This document shows positions 1-5,387 of a DNA stretch of 5,387 nt, in pieces. Source of the stretch: CAYJLC01 sp044426345. GTDB taxonomy: Bacteria; Bacillota; Clostridia; Oscillospirales; Butyricicoccaceae. The translations under genes were made by a program, and so were the position numbers. The DNA is taken from NCBI GenBank assembly GCA_044426345.1, contig JAWXUP010000122.1:1-5387 (forward strand). Direction: 5' to 3'. The notes under the pieces were generated by a model, which was not told the origin of the DNA, searched no databases, and was given only the letters and a program-made list of their open reading frames with translations. The number at the start of each line of letters is the position of its first letter. The stretch's first letter is position 1.

Positions 1-18
1 CTCATAATTTTACCACCT
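1..18 (-). promoter_or_regulatory. Ribosome binding site and start codon of a further reading frame leaving the window
   Basis: AGGTGG (18-13) overlaps the helicase TAG and stands 7 bases before an ATG at 5-3; only one more partial codon is visible. The arrangement is a textbook coupled start. The ATG is in the -1 frame relative to the helicase, and that frame is also open back through the helicase's last codons, so the same signal could mark either a new gene or the frameshifted rest of the helicase. Nothing can be said about the product. Confidence 0.4.
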
Positions 19-1306
19 ATATATTTTCCCAAAATTTCTTTGAATTAAACGTTTGTATAGATATAAATAAGTAGTCAATCTGCTCTGGTGTATGATTACC
101 CACGAACATATCGCCAAAATTATTATCTTTTAATATATGACGAAAAGTATATAAACTTTGCCTCAAGATTTCTTCTCTATGCGCTACAAATAACAGTCTT
201 GCTGGTTTATTTCCTTGTTTTTTTACGAAATTCTTGTAATCAAATGCAGAAATAACCGTTTTTCCAGTACCAGTAGCCGCTACCACTAAATTTCTAAAAT
301 GACCACGTATTTCTCGCTCAGCATTCAATGCGTCTAAAATTTCCTGTTGGTATGAATATGGTCTAATGTCGAAAGTCATAATCCCATCATCTGAAACATC
401 TACATATTTTTCTGACGATAACGCTCTGATCAGCCTTTCTTTTTCATCTTCGTGATAATATTCAAACTCTGAGCTGTTCCAATAACTTTCAAAAGTCGCG
501 TTTATCTTATCAATAGTTTGTGGTAAATCTTTGTGTGTCACTTTTACATTCCACTCTAAACCACTCGAAAGTGCTGCATTTGACATATTTGATGAACCAA
601 CATATGCTGTTGTAAAACCTGTATCACGATAAAAAACATAAGTTTTTGCGTGAAGTCTTGTTCTTTTCGTGTCATAACTTACTTTTATTTTCGTATTTGG
701 CAATTTTCTCAGTTCCTCAATCGCCTTAATATCGGTAGCGCCCATATACGAAGTTGTTATAATGCGAAGCTCTCCACCTTTGCCCGTAAACTCCGAAAGT
801 TCATCTATGATAAGCCTCAAACCACTCCATTTTATGAAAGATACAAGCATATCAATTTTATCGCAAGACACTATTTCTTTTTTCAGTTCAGAAAACATTT
901 GTGGCTCGTGCACTGCTCCTGTAAAAAGCGAGCTCATAGCAATAGATGTTTCGGGTCTTATTATGTCAGCTTTTTTGTCGACAGCATAAATGCTATTTTG
1001 CTTATTTAAAACTGCAAGAAGTTGCTCTGCTTTCATATCTACGGAAAAATCGTCGAAATTTTCTCCGGTAGCGTTTTCTATCTGTTTAAGCAAAGTGTTT
1101 ATAAGCAGAATTTGATTGCCTATATCTCCTCCGTTGTCAGAAATATTCAAAAGACCTTTTTCTACAATTCTAGAAATATATTTTGACAACACTTTAGACG
1201 ACTCTGCAACGTCAATAGGCGAAGTTTTTGAAACTATATCATCATTTTGAAGTTTTTCATTTATTTCTTTGTTTATGACCTCTTCATAAAGACCCGGTTT
1301 TAGCAT
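17..1306 (-). CDS. PLD nuclease/superfamily 2 helicase (DUF3427 type), truncated at the C-terminus
   Basis: The family normally joins an N-terminal helical region, a phospholipase D-type nuclease, a DEAD/DEAH helicase and a C-terminal DUF3427 region, roughly 900-1000 residues in all. Here 429 residues remain. Residues 1-20 (GLYEEVINKEINEKL) match the family's typical start. The PLD half-site is HAK (219-221) followed by VGSSNMSNAAL (236-246). The Q-motif region is RPYSYQQEILDAL (315-327), and Walker A/motif I is AATGTGKT (343-350). LLFVAHREEILRQS (371-384) and YLFISIQTFNS (412-422) are motifs Ia/Ic. The frame then ends at TAG (19-17), before the DEAD/DEAH box, motifs III-VI and DUF3427. As written it could keep the nuclease but not helicase activity. 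Causes to weigh are recombination, a frameshift, or a genuine split gene. Related proteins are proposed to act on DNA in restriction and defence contexts. It is the fourth gene of the operon. Confidence 0.88.
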   Translation of the reverse strand: MLKPGLYEEVINKEINEKLQNDDIVSKTSPIDVAESSKVLSKYISRIVEKGLLNISDNGGDIGNQILLINTLLKQIENATGENFDDFSVDMKAEQLLAVLNKQNSIYAVDKKADIIRPETSIAMSSLFTGAVHEPQMFSELKKEIVSCDKIDMLVSFIKWSGLRLIIDELSEFTGKGGELRIITTSYMGATDIKAIEELRKLPNTKIKVSYDTKRTRLHAKTYVFYRDTGFTTAYVGSSNMSNAALSSGLEWNVKVTHKDLPQTIDKINATFESYWNSSEFEYYHEDEKERLIRALSSEKYVDVSDDGIMTFDIRPYSYQQEILDALNAEREIRGHFRNLVVAATGTGKTVISAFDYKNFVKKQGNKPARLLFVAHREEILRQSLYTFRHILKDNNFGDMFVGNHTPEQIDYLFISIQTFNSKKFWENI

Positions 1307-1312
1307 ATACTT

Positions 1313-1319
1313 CTCCTTT
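1313..1319 (-). promoter_or_regulatory. Ribosome binding site (AAAGGAG) for the PLD-helicase gene
   Basis: AAAGGAG ends 6 bases before the ATG at 1306, which is optimal spacing. It lies in the 31-base gap after the AlbA_2 stop codon. It supports the start at 1306, and I see no separate promoter in this short gap. Confidence 0.85.
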
Positions 1320-1337
1320 GACGATTGATTATAGTCA

Positions 1338-2678
1338 TTATTTCACTAGCCAGTGACCAGTTTTATTCGAGCCTACTCTTTCGATAATATCGAGTTCACG
1401 AAGTTTTTTAATTGCTCTATCTATAGTTGCAGATGGAATTTCAGTGTTCAAATTCAGCTCTTTTTTCGTAATACTATTATTATCTTTAATGAGTGATAAA
1501 ATTAGTTTTTCGTTTTCATTTATTACATCGTTTATTACATCGTTTATTACATCGTTTATTACATCATTTATTACATCATTTGTCGCTGTATCATTTAGTG
1601 GCTCACTAAACATAAATGTCACCACTAAAAAGTTCGGTGTGATTTCAAACGCACTTCTATCGTATTTTTCTAAAATTCTACTCATGCCAGAACCTAGTTG
1701 TTCTACAAGTCCGACATCTTTAAAAACGCGCATTAGTTCTCTGTTTCTTGGCATAGAACGACAATTAAAGAAATCTTCTTCGCTTAATCCATTTAACAAT
1801 CCACCATAAGAAGTTATAACTATTCTGTCAGAAAAAATTTCAAAAAGTGGTGGCACTTCATAGGTATAATCATTGTGAACGATTGCATTTATAACAGCTT
1901 CTCTTAGCGCAACTTTATCAACAAGTTTTCGTTCTAATCGTTCTTTGCTCGTGATTTTTGCACTAGTTTTGTTCTCTATATCCAATCTATCTAAAACACT
2001 TTTCGTTGCTTTTATAAGTGAGCAATAGCCATATTCTTCGTTGTAGGTTAAGTCAACTTTGTTAGTGCCCGCATATTTTGCTAACTTAATGGATACACCA
2101 TTATTATCAGCTAACAGATATGCAATATAATTATAATTTTGCTCTTTAGTTAGCAAATCTAAGTTATCTCGAAACTTGTCATTCAAAGTTAAATCTTTTG
2201 CCTGATAATAAATTTGCAATTGTTCAAACGACAAGTTATCTCGCGGTGATTCAATTTTGCTTAATGAATTTCTAATTCTACGAGAAAATAGCTCCTCAAT
2301 CATACTCTCAGTCATCTGTTGATTCCCGCTGCCTATTCTAATATAACACCCTTTTGGCGACATACCATTTTTCGCAATATAATAAGGCTTTTCTTGTCCA
2401 CTCGAAACAATAAGGTGGATATATTTTTTGTCTTTTTCAGACTTTACAACGATGTCAAACAAGCCTAAAGTCGCAGGCTTAATATTATTCTTTATTCTGT
2501 CAGAAAGCTGCAGTTGTATCTTGTCGATGTCATCTAAGCCGAGAACTTCTCCACCATCTGAAACACCAATATATAAATCTCCACCTTCTTTTGAATTCAA
2601 AAACGCTACAACTTCGTTTTCGATTTTGTCGGTCAACGTTGCTTTAAATTCAGTTGTGTGGTTTTCTGTTAGGTTCAT
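1338..2678 (-). CDS. AlbA_2 (Schlafen-like) ATP-binding protein with winged-helix C-terminus
   Basis: This 446-residue protein has the standard order of the AlbA_2/'divergent AAA-4' ATP-binding family, often annotated as transcriptional regulators or putative DNA-binding proteins. Residues ~5-125 form the AlbA_2 domain: TEFKATLTDKIENEVVAFLN, then GGDLYIGVSDGGEVLGLDD. Residues ~245-360 form a GHKL-like ATPase module with an N-box-like REAVINAIVHNDY (259-271), DRIVITSYGGL (284-294) and a glycine motif LGSGMSRI (328-335). Residues 367-386 are five exact NDVI repeats, a probable flexible or helical linker. Residues ~387-446 form a winged helix (KLILSLIKD…TKKELNL…ATIDRAIKKLRELDIIERVG). It is soluble, with no signal or membrane segment. 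Family members are common in accessory and defence islands; some AlbA_2 proteins act in immunity, others may regulate transcription, and the sequence does not choose between these. It lies 51 bases after the radical SAM stop and 31 before the helicase gene, and ends in a double stop (TAA TGA). Confidence 0.9.
   Translation of the reverse strand: MNLTENHTTEFKATLTDKIENEVVAFLNSKEGGDLYIGVSDGGEVLGLDDIDKIQLQLSDRIKNNIKPATLGLFDIVVKSEKDKKYIHLIVSSGQEKPYYIAKNGMSPKGCYIRIGSGNQQMTESMIEELFSRRIRNSLSKIESPRDNLSFEQLQIYYQAKDLTLNDKFRDNLDLLTKEQNYNYIAYLLADNNGVSIKLAKYAGTNKVDLTYNEEYGYCSLIKATKSVLDRLDIENKTSAKITSKERLERKLVDKVALREAVINAIVHNDYTYEVPPLFEIFSDRIVITSYGGLLNGLSEEDFFNCRSMPRNRELMRVFKDVGLVEQLGSGMSRILEKYDRSAFEITPNFLVVTFMFSEPLNDTATNDVINDVINDVINDVINDVINENEKLILSLIKDNNSITKKELNLNTEIPSATIDRAIKKLRELDIIERVGSNKTGHWLVK
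1519..1578 (-). repeat. Tandem 12-bp repeat, five copies, in-frame (NDVI)5
   Basis: The plus-strand unit TTTATTACATCG is repeated five times without interruption. The first three copies are identical; the last two end in A in place of G, a synonymous change in the Asn codon (AAC to AAT on the coding strand). On the coding strand each copy encodes Asn-Asp-Val-Ile, joining the ATPase domain to the winged helix of the AlbA_2 protein. A degenerate NDTAT precedes the array. Because the unit is a multiple of three, slippage would change the linker by four residues per copy without breaking the frame. Confidence 0.97.
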
Positions 2679-2682
2679 ATGG

Positions 2683-2690
2683 CCTCCTTT
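2683..2690 (-). promoter_or_regulatory. Strong ribosome binding site (AAAGGAGG) deciding the AlbA_2 gene start
   Basis: AAAGGAGG sits just upstream of the ATG at 2678; AGGAG is 5 bases from the ATG. A longer frame begins at the ATG at 2711, but that codon has only a weak AAAGAG upstream, and its extra 11 residues would simply translate this ribosome binding site. The start is therefore placed at 2678. Confidence 0.85.
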
Positions 2691-2729
2691 GCTATTATCA
2701 CAACTTATCATTTTTGCTCTTTATATTTT

Positions 2730-4613
2730 TTATTCTGCATCTTTTCTCATAATTTTATAATATGATAACACTTCTTCAATTTGAGAATCATCGCATTGAT
2801 AGTCACCATCTTTAAACCTATTTTTAGAAATAATTGATTTCGCAATTTTCAATTGTTTTTCTGAAAGCGAATTGAATTTTTTCCACCATTCTGCAGTTTG
2901 ATTATTTTCATCTCCTACTATTTTATACTTGTGAGCCATTCTATTGCGCAAATCTTCATCATGTTTTCTACGATATATTATAAAAGTTTCTGGCATCCAT
3001 AGTATTTTGTAGAATTCTTCAATATTACTTCCAAAAGCTTCTTCAAAAAACGGTACTCCTTTGCCGATTTTCCCCTTTGTTGAATTAAGCACTGCTTGTA
3101 TAGCACGAATAAACTTTCTATTCCAATATTTTCCTATATAATCACGATTTTTAAAGTATTCTGGATCATTAATCGGATGATATTTCATTGGAAATGAATA
3201 AATGCTGATATCAAATTCTTCGCACAAATCAACAGTAATTCTCATACGATTATATAAGTCTTCTGGCTTATCCATATAATTATATAGCATATAATTTGAT
3301 AAACTTTTAATTCCGTTATTGGCAGCCGATTTGATTGCTTTTACATATGTATCCTTTAATGACCAATGATCAAAAGCAATTCTCAATGGATAAATGTTTG
3401 TTTCCGAAAGTTTTGCCATTTTTTCATCAGTTACAAGTTTACCTTCTATCCCCTGATTAAAGTCTATTATCCTTTTTCGTTTGCCATATTTAAATGTCTT
3501 ACTATATAGTGGTTGTACGTATTCATCTAATTCTAAAATTGCTTCTTTAGTCGCTGTATAATAGTGTAAACAATTAGCTTCTTCAAGTCGTATATATAAT
3601 CCATTTTTCTCATCTTCATTTTTGAGATTATCCACTAGCTGCTTATATAATCGAATTATCTTTTTAATATATGCTCGGTCGTTATAATTTTGTCTCAAAT
3701 TTCTAATGGCAATTTCATATTCATTAGATGGCTGATATTTAGCACCCTTACCAAAACCACATTCTACTATTTCATCAATAATTTTGTTGTAGTCACAAGA
3801 TGCTAATACATTATTATCCATTAACAATAAATCTTTTTGTTCCCCGAAATGTTCACGCGTATAATTAATTTGTTCTTTTAAACTTATATAATTACAATAA
3901 TTAGGTTCTAGCGTTGGAACAGCACAAAACGAACACCGATTAATACAACCTCTAGTCATATAACCAAAATATGCATTATTGGCAGGGTATACATAATCAA
4001 TTTCATCAAGAATAGAATAATCTAGTGGTAATTGATCAATAATAGTTGCGTCATCGTCATCAATAGCATAAGGTTTATCTAGTAAACCAACATGAGGATA
4101 TATTTGTGTTGCCTCATAAATTTCATTAGGCAACAGCGTAGACATGATTCCCCCAACCATTACATCATTTTGATTTTTACATAAACCTTTAGCAAAGTTA
4201 ATAGTTTCAATTGTTTTTTTCCAATAAAAAGTAAATAAAGTTGTAATTCCGACTTTATCAAAGGGAGGATTTTTATAATAATCCTTATCTTTATATTTCT
4301 TTCTATATTCATTCAAAGCATTCAAAACTAATTCATCTTGAAAAATGTCAATATCTTCAAATATATTATGTTTACCTAGTTTAATAAACTCAAATAATTT
4401 AGGATAATATTGTTTCCAAAAAATATTAGAATCTATAATTTCTAAGTGATTAAGTAAATCATCACAAATTAATTCTATTGCTAAATCTTTCATTTCTCCT
4501 TTGAAAAATCTCACGTCATCACCACGATTACGATAGTAAGTAGCAAGTTTCATCAGACCAATCGGTGGGTATTTGTTTTTATAGTTTGGCTCAATGAGCA
4601 ATACTTTACGCAT
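2730..4613 (-). CDS. B12-binding-type radical SAM enzyme
   Basis: This 627-residue protein should cleave S-adenosylmethionine with a [4Fe-4S] cluster to start radical chemistry; its substrate is unknown. Residues 1-40 (VLLIEPN…PPIGLMKLATYY) open a cobalamin-binding-like Rossmann domain that runs to ~200 and includes VGITTLFTFYW (121-131) and VMVGGIMSTLLPNE (151-164). No DxHxxG cobalamin-ligand motif is visible, so B12 may be absent or bound base-off without that histidine. The cluster motif is C223-x3-C227-x2-C230 (TRGCINRCSFC). LLLMDNNVLAS (262-272), RIIDFNQGIEGKL (381-393), YPLRIAFDHW (408-417) and NYMLYNYMDKPEDLY (440-454) look like successive barrel strands. A charged helical insert of about 90 residues (~293-380) splits strands 2 and 3. 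A C-terminal extension of ~150 residues (from ~480) has no domain I recognise. The other cysteines are scattered and form no obvious second cluster. It is coupled by one base to the upstream ATPase gene. The class is secure; the specific function is not. Confidence 0.9.
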   Translation of the reverse strand: MRKVLLIEPNYKNKYPPIGLMKLATYYRNRGDDVRFFKGEMKDLAIELICDDLLNHLEIIDSNIFWKQYYPKLFEFIKLGKHNIFEDIDIFQDELVLNALNEYRKKYKDKDYYKNPPFDKVGITTLFTFYWKKTIETINFAKGLCKNQNDVMVGGIMSTLLPNEIYEATQIYPHVGLLDKPYAIDDDDATIIDQLPLDYSILDEIDYVYPANNAYFGYMTRGCINRCSFCAVPTLEPNYCNYISLKEQINYTREHFGEQKDLLLMDNNVLASCDYNKIIDEIVECGFGKGAKYQPSNEYEIAIRNLRQNYNDRAYIKKIIRLYKQLVDNLKNEDEKNGLYIRLEEANCLHYYTATKEAILELDEYVQPLYSKTFKYGKRKRIIDFNQGIEGKLVTDEKMAKLSETNIYPLRIAFDHWSLKDTYVKAIKSAANNGIKSLSNYMLYNYMDKPEDLYNRMRITVDLCEEFDISIYSFPMKYHPINDPEYFKNRDYIGKYWNRKFIRAIQAVLNSTKGKIGKGVPFFEEAFGSNIEEFYKILWMPETFIIYRRKHDEDLRNRMAHKYKIVGDENNQTAEWWKKFNSLSEKQLKIAKSIISKNRFKDGDYQCDDSQIEEVLSYYKIMRKDAE

Positions 4614-4614
4614 T

Positions 4615-5387
4615 TTATCTGAATTCCTCTTTTATTTTTTCTATTAGCTTTTCCGCCGTATCTTTATCTGCATTATTAGTTATAATTGACCATATTTTAC
4701 TCACAAGTTTTCTTTCATTTTTATTAAGCTTAGAGAGCACATCAACAGCATATCCTGATTTCTTATAAGAAGTTTTTTCCGCTTCAACAATTGGAGTTTC
4801 AACTGTTTTTCCAACTTGTTCTGTAAGTGCATGTGCGTTGAATTTCACACTAATTTGTTTCTTAACTTCTGCGATAGGTGAAGATTCTTCTAAGTCATCA
4901 TATTTAGCTAATCTTTTACTGGCTTTTTCCACTTCACTTTTAGCCTTCTCAATCTCTTGAACTAAATTCTGTTTTGACTGATCATCAATAAAACTGTTAT
5001 TTTCAGATTTTTCATTAAAATCTTGCACTTTAGCAATTAAGTCTTCTTGTTTTTTATATGCATTTTTAATTGCATTTGCACTGTAGTATAGCCTATGTAA
5101 TGTATTATAGAAGTAATCCCTTAATTCATCTTCAAAAACAACTCTAGTTTCTGTTTCGTTAAAATAATCCCTCTGTGAATTTGCAATAAGTTCCTCACTG
5201 TTCGTAAATACTTCACCTACAAAGTAATTATTTCCTCTAGATTCCTTAAATTGATCCTGAAATACATTATCATCACCAATTTGTATATTAGCTTGCCTTG
5301 CTCTGATTCCACGCATTTTATTATATTTAGGAATTGCTTTTTCAAACCTTGATAGTCCAACCCACATCCACGCAATCAATTCACCCG
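4615..5387 (-). CDS. Hsp90/GHKL-like ATPase, 5'-partial (middle and C-terminal part)
   Basis: The reading frame is open to the right edge of the window, so the gene is cut by the window. The TTG at 5379 is best read as an internal leucine (…GELIAWMWVG), not a start, and no ribosome binding site precedes it. About 257 residues are visible. The first 75 carry an RGIRAR…NIQIGD segment, then FVGEVF, then an ANSQRDYF segment. This resembles from memory the middle (S5-fold) domain of Hsp90/MORC-like ATPases, where a loop ending in a conserved Arg-Asp/Glu follows the ATPase domain. The N-terminal GHKL domain, with its N-box and glycine motifs, would lie upstream and is not seen. Residues ~95-165 are charged and helical, likely a coiled coil. 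A low-complexity linker follows, then a small helical tail (~213-254, NKNERKLVSKIW). It ends one base before the radical SAM gene, implying translational coupling and a shared task. The family call is inference from motif resemblance; a different GHKL ATPase is possible. Confidence 0.6.
   Translation of the reverse strand, partial: GELIAWMWVGLSRFEKAIPKYNKMRGIRARQANIQIGDDNVFQDQFKESRGNNYFVGEVFTNSEELIANSQRDYFNETETRVVFEDELRDYFYNTLHRLYYSANAIKNAYKKQEDLIAKVQDFNEKSENNSFIDDQSKQNLVQEIEKAKSEVEKASKRLAKYDDLEESSPIAEVKKQISVKFNAHALTEQVGKTVETPIVEAEKTSYKKSGYAVDVLSKLNKNERKLVSKIWSIITNNADKDTAEKLIEKIKEEFR
4625..4630 (-). promoter_or_regulatory. Ribosome binding site (AGAGGA) for the radical SAM gene
   Basis: AGAGGA lies 11 bases upstream of the ATG at 4613, inside the last codons of the preceding gene, whose TAA (4617-4615) is separated from the ATG by one base. 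The spacing is slightly long, so re-initiation by ribosomes finishing the upstream gene probably contributes. This supports the start at 4613 and close co-expression of the pair. Confidence 0.55.

Noticed and set aside
17..19. TAG recoded as a sense codon.
   Set aside because: Reading through gives only four codons before a TGA, so recoding would not restore the helicase.
17..45. Programmed -1 ribosomal frameshift rescuing the helicase.
   Set aside because: No canonical X XXY YYZ slippery heptamer lies in phase before the TAG, and too little downstream sequence is present to show a stimulatory structure.
650..1009. Plus-strand open frames opposite the PLD-helicase gene (also 762-989).
   Set aside because: Antisense shadows of a gene with clear nuclease and Walker A motifs; no convincing ribosome binding site or domain.
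1519..1578. Tandem repeat as a CRISPR array or plasmid iteron origin.
   Set aside because: The unit is only 12 bases with no spacers, is in frame within a protein, and differs between copies only synonymously.
1444..1809. Plus-strand open frame with a hydrophobic SFITSFITSFIT stretch resembling a membrane segment.
   Set aside because: It is the reverse reading of the NDVI tandem repeat; the hydrophobicity follows from the repeat's complement, and the minus strand carries a recognised protein.
2679..2711. Alternative upstream ATG at 2711 for the AlbA_2 protein, and a TGTGATAAT extended -10-like sequence in the same gap.
   Set aside because: The 11 extra codons cover the strong AAAGGAGG site, so 2678 is the better start. 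The -10-like string has no -35 match and would start transcription almost on the ribosome binding site.
2428..2760. Plus-strand open frame spanning the AlbA_2 start and the radical SAM end.
   Set aside because: Antisense to two recognised genes and across their junction; serine/phenylalanine-rich composition typical of a shadow frame.

Overview
The window is AT-rich, single-stranded in gene content, and tightly packed. Every gene I can support lies on the minus strand, so transcription runs from high to low coordinates. Low GC, strong AGGAG-type ribosome binding sites, TAA/TAG stops, tryptophan read from TGG and no in-frame TGA suggest a low-GC bacterium with the standard code. Firmicutes (Clostridia or Bacilli) is the most natural guess, but the sequence alone does not fix the taxon. 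There is no rRNA, tRNA, CRISPR array, insertion sequence or integrase in view, and no non-coding stretch longer than about 60 bases.

Layout in transcription order: (1) the 3' part of a gene entering from the right edge, probably the middle and C-terminal part of an Hsp90/GHKL-type ATPase (5387-4615). (2) One base later, a 627-residue radical SAM enzyme with an N-terminal B12-binding-like domain and a CX3CX2C cluster motif (4613-2730). (3) After 51 bases, a Schlafen AlbA_2-type protein with a GHKL-like ATPase domain, a tandem NDVI linker and a C-terminal winged helix (2678-1338). (4) After 31 bases, the N-terminal part of a phospholipase D nuclease/superfamily 2 helicase of the DUF3427 type (1306-17). 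It stops after Walker A and motif I, before any DEAD/DEAH box. (5) At the left edge, a well-placed Shine-Dalgarno and ATG (18-3) that begin a further reading frame or a restart.

The spacing suggests one operon, with genes 1 and 2 the most tightly coupled. AlbA_2 ATPases and PLD-DUF3427 helicases are frequent in bacterial defence islands and mobile accessory regions, so a defence or conflict role for the operon is a reasonable inference. The part that looks least described is the pair of an Hsp90-like ATPase with a B12-type radical SAM enzyme; the substrate and chemistry cannot be read from the sequence. The helicase gene is either broken by recombination, frameshifted, or split, and only sequence to the left of the window can settle which.
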